Of a DNA stretch of 64,000 nucleotides, positions 8,801-15,683 are shown piece after piece. The notes under the pieces are model-generated. The model was not told the DNA's origin. It did no database searches and saw nothing but the letters and a program-made list of their open reading frames with translations. Origin of the DNA: Rhodobacteraceae bacterium UBA6213 (GTDB lineage Bacteria > Pseudomonadota > Alphaproteobacteria > Rhodobacterales > Rhodobacteraceae); contig DISJ01000019.1 in the NCBI GenBank assembly GCA_002421605.1, positions 1-64,000 on the forward strand, given 5' to 3'. How positions within the stretch are numbered: the stretch's first letter is position 1; every line of letters starts with the position of its first letter. A program made the translations under genes and the position numbers.

Positions 8801-9738
8801 ACGCCCCGGCCCAGATCGTGCGCGATCTGCGCGACCACGGGGTCGAGGTGCGCCCGCTCGCCGCCAATTTCAGCCATTGGGACAACACGCTGGAACCCCG
8901 CGCCGATGGTCGCTTGGCGCTGCGCCTTGGCTTTCGCCAGATCAAGGGTATGCGCGAAGAGGATGCGGGCTGGGTGGTGGCGGCGCGCGCCAATGGCTAC
9001 CCCGATGTCGAAAGCCTCTGGCGTCGCGCCGGTGTGCCCCCCGCCACGCTAGAGCGGTTGGCCGAGGCGGACGGGTTCACCTGTATGGGCCTGCCACGGC
9101 GCGATGCGCTTTGGCAGGTGCAGGCGCTCAAAGGCCCCGGCCCGTTGCCGCTGTTTGCTGGCGCGGCCGAAGGCGAGGGCATCGTCGAGGCGCCTGTAAC
9201 CCTGCCTGCGATGACCTTGGGCGAGGCGGTGGTGGATGATTACCTTGCGCTGCGTCTTTCCTTGCGCGCGCATCCGATGGAACTGCTGCGCCCCGGCCTA
9301 CCCGGCATCACCGCGCACGCCCACCTTGCCGGGGCACCCGCGCGGGTTTCGGTCTGCGGGCTGGTCATCACCCGCCAGCGCCCCGGCACCGCCTCGGGCG
9401 TGGTGTTCGTGACACTGGAGGATGAAACCGGCGTGTGCAACGTGGTGGTCTGGCCCAAGGTCTATCTGGCACACCGGCGCGCCGTGCTTTCGGGCAGGCT
9501 GCTGCGCGTAGGCGGGCGGCTAGAGCGGCAAAGCGGCGTCACGCATCTGATTGCCGAGACGATCGAAGATGTCTCGGCGCGGCTTTCCACACTGGGTCAG
9601 GCGGGGCTTGCCGCAATCGACCCCACCGCCGGACACAATGACGAGGTGCGCCGCCCCATCACCCCCCGCCAACCCGCTCGCGCTTACCATCCGCGCGATC
9701 AGGCCAGAAAACTGTTCCCCAGCCGCGACTTCCACTAG
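5809..9738 (+). CDS. dnaE2: Error-prone DNA polymerase DnaE2 with insert in PHP domain
   Basis: C-family translesion polymerase of the SOS mutasome. The PHP domain opens at YAELCVTSNFSFLRG. The polymerase carboxylates are present: PDIDVDF with D615, D617 and D619, and KVDILALGML with D766. An OB-fold region follows near the C-terminus. The protein has 1309 residues; family members have about 1050-1150. The excess is a low-complexity segment of about 200 residues (roughly 90-294) splitting the PHP domain between LRELARM and PRLIIGARL. I start at 5809, the ATG that overlaps the preceding frame; a start nearer the PHP domain is possible. No separate promoter is evident, so expression should follow imuB. 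Confidence 0.93.
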   Translation: MPEQHPTPPRPGPGPDATRRSLARRAQAGAPAYAELCVTSNFSFLRGASHPEELVLRAAEIGLHAIAITDRNSLAGVVRAHVALRELARMQDEAAVDAPALPKPGTAAPDPQPLPERTTPDPLPNLPPPASAPPCPAIATGRAEIATGEVQTAGGARTKPPRTTATSAGSTTASISDAAAKPVSAQKRGPSAPAAARPDPGASMAKPQAEGAGCAPAQARDTSAKAGRTPSDAGADPFFSDPETRTQEGAGVAYTCAPLSASGPPTPAMPTDAAPARPPRPNAPAPEREKAAPMPLPRLIIGARLVLADSPVEWLALVPDRAAYARLSRLLSLGKRRAEKGGCELREADLLAGADGLILIALVSDALDPAARATAAPALARMARRFPAMAYLGAAPCYDGRDGPRLAATLALSQTSTLPMVAVGDVLLHHGARRRLADVLTCLREGCTIDNIGTRALPNAERRLRSPGEMARLFRSHPAALARSVEIADRCSFTLDELSYQYPDEITDGEAPQARLARLTDLGLARRYPAGVPEDTAAKVRKELGIIQELGFAAYFLTVHDIVAFARSRGILCQGRGSAANSVICYALGITEVHPDTIAMVFERFMSKARGEPPDIDVDFEHERREEVIQHIYARYGRHRAGLTAVVVHFRTRAAIREVGKVMGLSPDLVAAIANLGWGWHAHPPDAERLRELGLDPTEPRLAMTLRLIGEIIGFPRHLSQHVGGFVITRDRLDEICPIENAAMEDRTIIEWDKNDIDALGFLKVDILALGMLTCIRKCFDLVADNGGARFTLENLPREDARTYDMLCRADAVGVFQVESRAQMNFLPRMQPRKFYDLVIEVAIIRPGPIQGGMVHPYIRRRQGLEEPEIPSPELRAVLGRTLGVPLFQEQAMQIAIVAAGFSAEEADRLRRSLATFKRMGTIGTFRDRFVAGMLERGYAPDFALRCFAQIEGFGEYGFPESHAASFALLVYASAYLKRHHPAAFACALLNSQPMGFYAPAQIVRDLRDHGVEVRPLAANFSHWDNTLEPRADGRLALRLGFRQIKGMREEDAGWVVAARANGYPDVESLWRRAGVPPATLERLAEADGFTCMGLPRRDALWQVQALKGPGPLPLFAGAAEGEGIVEAPVTLPAMTLGEAVVDDYLALRLSLRAHPMELLRPGLPGITAHAHLAGAPARVSVCGLVITRQRPGTASGVVFVTLEDETGVCNVVVWPKVYLAHRRAVLSGRLLRVGGRLERQSGVTHLIAETIEDVSARLSTLGQAGLAAIDPTAGHNDEVRRPITPRQPARAYHPRDQARKLFPSRDFH
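6080..6690 (+). other. Low-complexity insert inside the DnaE2 PHP domain
   Basis: About 200 codons, rich in Pro, Ala, Thr and Gly, interrupt the PHP domain after its first conserved block. No fold or motif is visible. The style (P/A-rich, many GCA, CCA and ACC codons) resembles the imuB insert and the spacer ORF, although I could not find clear sequence identity among the three by eye. Confidence 0.65.
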
Positions 9739-9785
9739 GCGGCGGCATTGCGCGCCAACCGCGCCTGCCCTAGCCTGCCGTTGAA

Positions 9786-10763
9786 ATGGATGCCACAACC
9801 GCCGCCAATCGCATTGCCAAAAAGCTGCCGGGTCAACCGGTTCTGGTGTCATGCCAGAAAGACGAGGGGCCTTTTCTTGTCGAGTTTCTGGCGCATCACC
9901 TCGCACTTGGCTTTACCGCGGTGCTGGTCGCCTCGAACGACTGCACCGACGGGTCGGATGCACTGCTCGATGCGCTGCAAGAGGCGGGCTATTGCGGCCA
10001 CATCCGCCACCATGCCGCCGAGGGTGACTCGCCCCAGATCAAAGGGTTCGCTGCCCTGATGCGCACCTTTCCGGTGCGGCGCGCGGCTTGGGTGATGGCG
10101 CTTGATGCCGACGAGTTTCTCAACATCCACGTGGGCGGCGGCAAACTGCACGATCTGATCGCCGCTGTGCCGCCCGAAGTTGATATTCTGGCGCTGAACT
10201 TCGCCAACTTCGGCAATGCCCCGCATCTGACTTGGCAGTCGGCGCCTGTGTGCGAACGCTTCAGATACCGCCTGCCGCTCAACCACGCCAGCAACATCCC
10301 TATAAAGTCGCTAACCCGCACACCCGCAAACTTTGCCGCCGTGCACAGCCATTCGATGATGCGCTTTCGCTTGGCGCGCCCGATCGAGGTGATGCGCGCC
10401 GATGGCTCGCGCTTTTCGCTGCCACCCGAAACCAAGCTCTACGAACGGCTGCGCCGCTTTGCGCCGGGCGAGATCGCGCATGGCTTGGCGCAAATCAACC
10501 ACCATCCGATCAAGACCTATGACAGCTTTCTTTTGCGCCGTGCACGTGGGCGGGGCGGCGTGCCCATTTCGCCCGATGCGCCACTGCGCCATTCCGACAC
10601 CTATTTTATCGACCGCGCCGCAGCCGCCGAGCGCGACGACACGGTCGAGAAATACCGCGCCGCAACCGAGGCTTTGATGGCTGAAATGCGCGCCCATCCG
10701 GCGGTGCAGCGCACTGAGGCCGCCTGCCTTGCCACCTACCGCGCGCGGCTGGCCAAAAATTGA
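9786..10763 (+). CDS. Glycosyltransferase family 2-like protein
   Basis: The 325-residue protein resembles the GT2-like group often found in Rhodobacteraceae. It opens with LVSCQKDEGPFLVEFLAHHLALGF, followed by SNDCTDGSD and the metal/nucleotide-sugar motif ALDADEF (Asp107, Asp109). There is no signal peptide or transmembrane segment, so it should be cytosolic. The acceptor is unknown. A role in exopolysaccharide or surface glycan is a guess based on the family and the acyltransferase that follows. It lies 47 bases after dnaE2 but is unlikely to be functionally part of that cassette. Confidence 0.8.
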   Translation: MDATTAANRIAKKLPGQPVLVSCQKDEGPFLVEFLAHHLALGFTAVLVASNDCTDGSDALLDALQEAGYCGHIRHHAAEGDSPQIKGFAALMRTFPVRRAAWVMALDADEFLNIHVGGGKLHDLIAAVPPEVDILALNFANFGNAPHLTWQSAPVCERFRYRLPLNHASNIPIKSLTRTPANFAAVHSHSMMRFRLARPIEVMRADGSRFSLPPETKLYERLRRFAPGEIAHGLAQINHHPIKTYDSFLLRRARGRGGVPISPDAPLRHSDTYFIDRAAAAERDDTVEKYRAATEALMAEMRAHPAVQRTEAACLATYRARLAKN

Positions 10764-10902
10764 GCGTCGCACGCCACGGTTTCATGTGCCCGGATAGGCG
10801 CTGCCCGCAGACTTTCTTTTTTTAGAGCGCGGCCTTAGGCTCACCTCCAGCCCGGCCGATCCCCGGCGGCGGCATCACGACCGGCGCCAGGATGAGACTC
10901 GC

Positions 10903-12096
10903 ATGATCTTTGATTCCGCAGAAAACCGCCGCCTGATCGACCTTTTTCGTGCTGTGGCAATATTGCAGGTGGTGCTGTTTCACGTCGTGCACGGCATCGT
11001 GCGTTTTGCACCTGCTGATACTGCGCCTGCGCTTGTCGCGCGCTTGCCCGGAGTGCTGAACGTCGCATGGCAAGCCTATGGGGTGGATCTGTTGTTCATG
11101 GTTTCGGCGTTGTTGCTGGCAGTGCCACTGATTCATGAGGTTTCGCGTCACGGCACGATTGATCTGCGCGGGTATTTCGTGCGCCGCGTCGCGCGGATTT
11201 TGCCGCTCTATTACCTCGCGGTGCTGTTTTATGCGCTTGCTCAAGGTTCGAGTGCGCAGGAGGTATTTCTGTCGGCGCTATTCTTGGGGTTCATCGTAGG
11301 TGATTATAACGTGATACCCGTGGGTTGGACGATGGAAGCGATCATGGCCTTCTACCTCGCCCTGCCCTTCGCGGTGCTTTGGCTGCAGCGGCGTCGCTAC
11401 CCGCATCTGTGGATCGCGGCGGCGCTCGCCCTGTCGCTGCTGGTGCGCGGTGCCTATGTTTTTGTTCAAGACGAAAGCTTTGCCGACATGGTGCCCCGCG
11501 CAATTGCCGCGCGCTCGCTGCCCGCCCCGATGTTCGAGCTGTATTTCCGCGTCTGGTTTCGCATTGCGCCATTTCTGATCGGGCTGAGCGCGGCGTATTT
11601 TCTTGCCCGCAGGCCCGATCTGAGCGCGTGGCTGGCCCGCCGCGCGGGCGCGCGCCGATTGCTGAACGTAGCCGCCGGGGCATTGACCGTGGCAATCGTC
11701 TGGATGCCTGTTCAGGCCCCCGCGCCGCTTGGTCTGGGTGAGCCTTTCTGGCGGCTATACTGGACCCTTGCGCCCGCATTGTTTGCCGCCGCTGCCGCGT
11801 GGGTTCTGGTGGCGGGGCTTGATCGCGGTTGGCGCCTGGCGGGCCCTTGGACAATGCTTTCGCGCAACATCTTTGGCATTTATCTGTTTCACATGCCGAT
11901 GCTGGTACTGGCTGCGGTGATTGTGTTCCGCTCGACCTCGCGCGCTGCACTTGCCTCGGCGGGCGCGTGGCAGGTGCTGGCCGTGTTTATATTGGCCAGT
12001 ATCCTAAGCCTCGGCCTCGCGCTGTTTCTGGCCCGAACCTTTGAGCGGCCGATCGAAAGCTGGTTGCGCCGCCGGTTGCACGGCACCCAAAATTGA
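10903..12096 (+). CDS. Acyltransferase 3 family membrane protein
   Basis: Integral membrane O-acyltransferase of the OafA/acyltransferase-3 type, which usually acetylates or acylates surface sugars. The product has 397 residues and about ten hydrophobic segments. The N-terminal family signature is visible, LFRAVAILQVVLFHVVHG, with Arg16 and His27 at the usual active positions. The C-terminus FERPIESWLRRR is typical of the family. It may modify a glycan made by the upstream glycosyltransferase, but that is inference. A strong two-way terminator follows immediately. Confidence 0.88.
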   Translation: MIFDSAENRRLIDLFRAVAILQVVLFHVVHGIVRFAPADTAPALVARLPGVLNVAWQAYGVDLLFMVSALLLAVPLIHEVSRHGTIDLRGYFVRRVARILPLYYLAVLFYALAQGSSAQEVFLSALFLGFIVGDYNVIPVGWTMEAIMAFYLALPFAVLWLQRRRYPHLWIAAALALSLLVRGAYVFVQDESFADMVPRAIAARSLPAPMFELYFRVWFRIAPFLIGLSAAYFLARRPDLSAWLARRAGARRLLNVAAGALTVAIVWMPVQAPAPLGLGEPFWRLYWTLAPALFAAAAAWVLVAGLDRGWRLAGPWTMLSRNIFGIYLFHMPMLVLAAVIVFRSTSRAALASAGAWQVLAVFILASILSLGLALFLARTFERPIESWLRRRLHGTQN

Positions 12097-12122
12097 AAAG
12101 GGCGGCCTGTGGGCCGCCCTTT
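12097..12122. terminator. Bidirectional intrinsic terminator
   Basis: Perfect 11-bp stem AAAGGGCGGCC / GGCCGCCCTTT around a TGTG loop. The A- and T-rich stem ends allow termination in both directions, for the acyltransferase on the plus strand and rpsI on the minus strand. Confidence 0.85.
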
Positions 12123-12142
12123 CGCAATCTGCAAAGTGTTGC

Positions 12143-12634
12143 TTAGCGCTTCGAGAACTGGAAGCTGCGGCGTGCTTTGCGCTTGCCGTATTTCTTGCGT
12201 TCCACCACGCGGCTGTCGCGGGTCAGGAAGCCCGCGGCTTTCAGCGCGCCGCGCAATTCGGGTGTGTAAAGCTGCAGCGCTTTCGAGATGCCGTGCTTGA
12301 CCGCGCCAGCTTGGCCCGAAAGCCCGCCGCCCGCAACCGTTGCCATCACATCGAACTCGCCTTCAACACCAGCAACGGTGAAGGGCTGCTTCAGGATCAT
12401 TTGCAGCACCGGACGGGCGAAATATTCGGCCATCGGTTTGCCGTTCACCACCACATTGCCTTTGCCGGGCTTGATCCAGACGCGGGCGACCGCGTCTTTA
12501 CGTTTGCCGGTGGCATAGGCACGGCCTAGCGCGTCGCGCTGCGGCAGGCGGGGGGCTGCAACTGGAGCGGCAGCGGCAGGGGTGCCCGCCACGGCGGCTT
12601 TCAGATCGTCGAGGGATTTGAGGTCGTCAACCAT
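12143..12634 (-). CDS. rpsI: 30S ribosomal protein S9
   Basis: Small-subunit protein whose basic C-terminal tail reaches the P-site tRNA. The product has 163 residues, with an extra Ala/Pro-rich N-terminal stretch (about 35 residues) before the conserved GRAYATGKRKDAVARVW. It ends in the typical ERKKYGKRKARRSFQFSKR. It starts one base after the rplM stop, the usual rplM-rpsI operon. Confidence 0.97.
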   Translation of the reverse strand: MVDDLKSLDDLKAAVAGTPAAAAPVAAPRLPQRDALGRAYATGKRKDAVARVWIKPGKGNVVVNGKPMAEYFARPVLQMILKQPFTVAGVEGEFDVMATVAGGGLSGQAGAVKHGISKALQLYTPELRGALKAAGFLTRDSRVVERKKYGKRKARRSFQFSKR

Positions 12635-12635
12635 C

Positions 12636-13100
12636 TTATGCGCTCCGGGTATTCTTCGGGTTCAGCGAGGCCACATCAAGCACTTCGGGCTGCTGAGCCT
12701 CGTGGGGATGCGCCGCACCGGCATAGACGCGCAGGTTCGACATCTGCTCGGCGCCCAGACGGTTGCGCGAAATCATCCGCTCGACCGCCTTGATCACCAC
12801 GCGCTCGGGATGCGCGCCTTCAAGCACCTGTCCCGCGGTGCGGAACTTGATGCCGCCGGGGTGACCGGTGTGCCAGTAGTAGCGCTTGTCGGCGCGCTTG
12901 TTACCGGTCATCTGCACCTTGTCGGCGTTGATGATGATCACGTTATCGCCCATGTCCATGTGCGGCGTGAAAGTGGGTTTGTGCTTGCCACGCAAGCGCA
13001 TGGCAACGATCGTGGCGAGGCGGCCCAGCACGATGCCTTCGGCATCGATCAGGATCCACTTCTTTTCGATCTCCGCCGGGATCGCGGTATAGGTTTTCAT
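12636..13100 (-). CDS. rplM: 50S ribosomal protein L13
   Basis: Early-assembly large-subunit protein of 154 residues. Conserved blocks are WILIDAEGIVLGRLAT, RGKHKPTFTPHMD, GDNVIIINADKV and HPERVVIKAVERM. It is the first gene of the rplM-rpsI operon. The 125-base gap upstream holds the promoter region and a small inverted repeat at 13141-13157. Confidence 0.97.
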   Translation of the reverse strand: MKTYTAIPAEIEKKWILIDAEGIVLGRLATIVAMRLRGKHKPTFTPHMDMGDNVIIINADKVQMTGNKRADKRYYWHTGHPGGIKFRTAGQVLEGAHPERVVIKAVERMISRNRLGAEQMSNLRVYAGAAHPHEAQQPEVLDVASLNPKNTRSA

Positions 13101-13140
13101 CGGCTTTCGCCCCTTCGACAGCTGTAAGCATCGGATGGTG

Positions 13141-13157
13141 GCTTTTGAGGCAAAAGC
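13141..13157. repeat. Inverted repeat in the rplM leader region
   Basis: GCTTTTG-AGG-CAAAAGC is a perfect 7-bp inverted repeat about 40 bases upstream of the rplM start. On the minus strand a -35-like TTGACC lies just upstream (13165-13170), so the repeat falls near the -10 or transcription start. It could be an operator or a leader hairpin; I cannot tell which. Confidence 0.4.
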
Positions 13158-13225
13158 GTGCGCAGGTCAAGCGTGTTGATGCTAATTAATACCTGCCTTT
13201 TCAGTGTGTTGCAATATAGGTATTA

Positions 13226-13654
13226 TTATACCCCACGTTTCGGTGGAATCGAGTAGGTCATCGTGGCGCGTGCCACCGGGTCTGGGGCGCCTTCAGAGAA
13301 AATCAGCACATCCCCAACCGCGAGGTTGCGCCCAAGCTTCAAAAGCCGGGTGCGCGCGATCAGATCTGCCCCCGCCGCGGGCTTGCGCAAGAAATCAAGG
13401 CTGGCCGAAGTGGTAACGCTGAGCGCCACTGGCCCAATCCGCGAAAGGATCGCAAGATATACCGCCACATCGGCCAACGCAAAGATCGACGGGCCCGAAA
13501 CCGTGCCACCCGGGCGCAGGTGCCGCTCTGTCACCTTCAGGCGCACATCGATGCCTTCTGGAGTGACTGCTTCAATCGCGAAATCTTCGGCAACTTGGGT
13601 AAAGTCGCGCGCAATAAAGGCGTTCAACGCCGTCGCATCCATTTGGTGTTGCAT
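13226..13654 (-). CDS. PaaI-type hotdog thioesterase
   Basis: The 142-residue protein has a hotdog-fold pattern: TERHLRPGGTVSGPSIFALADVA on the central helix, then a strand-rich half ending VARATMTYSIP. PaaI-like enzymes hydrolyse acyl- or aryl-CoA thioesters in the cytosol; the substrate here is unknown. I chose the start at 13654 because GGAGG precedes it by 4 bases. It is divergent from the crotonase-like gene, 48 bases away, so the two may serve one acyl-CoA pathway. Confidence 0.82.
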   Translation of the reverse strand: MQHQMDATALNAFIARDFTQVAEDFAIEAVTPEGIDVRLKVTERHLRPGGTVSGPSIFALADVAVYLAILSRIGPVALSVTTSASLDFLRKPAAGADLIARTRLLKLGRNLAVGDVLIFSEGAPDPVARATMTYSIPPKRGV

Positions 13655-13702
13655 CTTTCCTCCACGCCCTGCGCGCCCTAGTGTTTCGGTAAACGGGAGG
13701 GA

Positions 13703-14494
13703 ATGACAATGGCCGAATTGATCGAACGTAGCGACGAGGCGGGGGTGGCGCGGTTGGTGCTGAACTCGCCCGCCAATTACAACGCGCTGTCGGATGCGAT
13801 GCTGGCGGCGCTGCGAGAAGCGTTTAGCGAACTGTCCAAAGACCGCAAGGTGCGCGTGGTGGTGCTGGCGGCCAACGGCAAGGCCTTTTGCGCGGGCCAT
13901 GATCTGAAGGAAATGCAGGCCGGGCGCGAAGCACCCGACAAAGGACACGCCTATTTCGCCGATCTTTTCGCGCGCTGTGCCGAGGTGATGCAGATGATCC
14001 CGCGTTTGCCCCAGCCGGTAATTGCCGAGGTGCATGGCATCGCCACCGCCGCAGGCTGCCAACTGGTGGCCAGTTGCGACATGGCGGTGGCGGCCGAGGG
14101 CACACGCTTTGGCGTCAACGGGGTCAATATCGGGCTTTTCTGTTCAACCCCGATGGTGGCGCTGTCGCGCGCGGTGCCGCGCAAGGCAGCGTTTGAGATG
14201 CTTTCGACTGGCGCTTTCATAGACGCGGCGCGGGCGCGCGAACTGGGCCTCGTCAACCGCGTCGTCGCGCCCGAGGCGTTGGCGGCGGAAACCGCGGCAC
14301 TGGCAGCCGTGCTGGCCGCCAAGCTAGGGGCCGCGGTCAAAATCGGCAAAGGCGCCTTTTACGAACAGATCGAAATGGGGCTTGCGGACGCCTATGCCCA
14401 TGCAAGCGCGGTGATGGTAGAAAACATGCTCTGGCGCGACACCGAAGAAGGGATCGCGGCATTTCTTGAAAAGCGCAAACCCAACTGGACCTAA
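13703..14494 (+). CDS. Crotonase-like protein lacking both catalytic glutamates
   Basis: Enoyl-CoA hydratase/isomerase fold, 263 residues. The oxyanion-hole block GKAFCAGHDLKEM and the HGIATAAGCQLVASCDMA block are clear. In true hydratases two Glu residues activate water. Here the first position is Gln120 (AAGCQ) and the second falls at Gly140 (FGVNGVNIG). This pattern matches the ECHDC3-like branch rather than active hydratases, so the reaction is uncertain. A second possible start is Met3 at 13709; GGGAGGGA precedes both. It is divergent from a thioesterase gene. Confidence 0.85.
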   Translation: MTMAELIERSDEAGVARLVLNSPANYNALSDAMLAALREAFSELSKDRKVRVVVLAANGKAFCAGHDLKEMQAGREAPDKGHAYFADLFARCAEVMQMIPRLPQPVIAEVHGIATAAGCQLVASCDMAVAAEGTRFGVNGVNIGLFCSTPMVALSRAVPRKAAFEMLSTGAFIDAARARELGLVNRVVAPEALAAETAALAAVLAAKLGAAVKIGKGAFYEQIEMGLADAYAHASAVMVENMLWRDTEEGIAAFLEKRKPNWT

Positions 14495-14531
14495 GTGCAG
14501 TCGGGGGCGCTATTTCAGCGATGAAGCAGGT

Positions 14532-15275
14532 TCAACCCACACTGGCAAGGAAGGGCACGTTTTCCAGCAGCCAGTAAGAAAACTGCGAAAAGCCGCCGGT
14601 CAGCATCAAAAGACCGATGGTCCACAGCAGCAGGCCCATGATGCGTTCAATCAATTCCATGTGGCGCTTCATGAAATTCATCAGCCCGCCCATGCGCGGG
14701 AAGAGTGCCGCAACCAGCAGGAACGGCACACCCAAGCCCGCCGCGTAAACGGCAAGCAATGCGCCGCCGCGCGCGATGCTGTCATCCTGCGCGGCCAATG
14801 ACAGGATCAGGCCAAGCTGCGGGCCGATGCAGGGGGTCCAGCCAAAAGCGAAGGCCAGCCCCAGAAAATAGGCACCAAGCGCCGAGCCACCGCGGTCGCC
14901 CGCATCCATCCGCGCCTCACGGTTCAGAATCGGAATACGGATCACACCCAGAAAATGCGCGCCAAATACCATCACCACGATGCCCGCAATCGTTGCGAAC
15001 CAATCCTGGTTGGTCAGAAAAAACTTGCCGAACGCCGAGGCGGTGAAGCCAAGCAGCAAGAACACCGTTGATAACCCAAGTACAAAAAAGACCGCAGGCA
15101 GCAACGCGCTGCGCCGGCCTTCACGCAGATCGCCCATGCTAACCCCGCCCATATAGGCAAGATAGGGCGGCACAATCGGCAACACGCAAGGGCTGAGAAA
15201 TGACAAAAGCCCTGCCGTCAGCGCCACCAGCGCCGCAGGCAGAAAAGATGCATCCAAGAGGTCTATTCCAAACAT
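14532..15275 (-). CDS. ccdA: CcdA-type cytochrome c biogenesis / thiol electron carrier
   Basis: Six-helix membrane protein of the DsbD/CcdA family, 247 residues, which moves electrons from cytosolic thioredoxin to periplasmic thiol proteins for cytochrome c maturation. The two reactive cysteines are visible: Cys30 in LSFLSPCVLP and Cys149 in FGWTPCIGP. No periplasmic thioredoxin domain is attached, as expected for CcdA. It is convergent with the upstream crotonase gene and divergent from tusA. Confidence 0.92.
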   Translation of the reverse strand: MFGIDLLDASFLPAALVALTAGLLSFLSPCVLPIVPPYLAYMGGVSMGDLREGRRSALLPAVFFVLGLSTVFLLLGFTASAFGKFFLTNQDWFATIAGIVVMVFGAHFLGVIRIPILNREARMDAGDRGGSALGAYFLGLAFAFGWTPCIGPQLGLILSLAAQDDSIARGGALLAVYAAGLGVPFLLVAALFPRMGGLMNFMKRHMELIERIMGLLLWTIGLLMLTGGFSQFSYWLLENVPFLASVG

Positions 15276-15398
15276 TGCTCAGCCATACCCCCGCCTGCGT
15301 GCACTGTCACCTGCGGCCATATCACAACTGCGTGGTCAAACAACCACGTGGACAATTTGCCCCACCCGCCCTATCGCGAGGCGAAAAGGGGCCGCGAT

Positions 15399-15629
15399 AT
15401 GAGCGAAAGCGAAACCGAGATCGACGCGCGGGGCTTGCTGTGCCCGTTGCCCGTGTTGCGCGCACAAAAGGTGCTGGCGGCTTTGCCAAAAGGCACCTTG
15501 GTGCGGCTTCACGCTACCGACGCGGCCTCGTGGGTTGATGTGCCGCATTTTTGCACCCACGCCGGGCACGAGCTTGTGTCGGCCATCGAGGCGGGTGGCA
15601 CCAAAACCTATCTGATTCGGCGCGGCTAA
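15399..15629 (+). CDS. tusA: TusA-family sulfur carrier protein
   Basis: Small (76-residue) cytosolic sulfur relay protein. The family CPxP motif is present as GLLCPLPVLRAQK with Cys15 as the persulfide-bearing residue. TusA relatives pass sulfur to tRNA thiolation, molybdenum cofactor or other acceptors; which one applies here cannot be read from the sequence. I start at 15399 because the preceding 17 codons of the open frame are unconserved. An intrinsic terminator follows. Confidence 0.9.
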   Translation: MSESETEIDARGLLCPLPVLRAQKVLAALPKGTLVRLHATDAASWVDVPHFCTHAGHELVSAIEAGGTKTYLIRRG

Positions 15630-15641
15630 GCGGCAGACATG

Positions 15642-15669
15642 AAAACGCCGGGCCAAAGCCCGGCGTTTT
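15642..15669. terminator. Bidirectional intrinsic terminator
   Basis: Perfect 12-bp stem AAAACGCCGGGC / GCCCGGCGTTTT with a CAAA loop. It lies between convergent tusA and rne and can serve both. Confidence 0.87.
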
Positions 15670-15683
15670 GCAATGTCAGTGCC

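Noticed and set aside
6526..8877. 783-codon open frame on the minus strand opposite dnaE2
   Set aside because: Shadow of dnaE2 codon bias; no ribosome binding site or recognisable domain.
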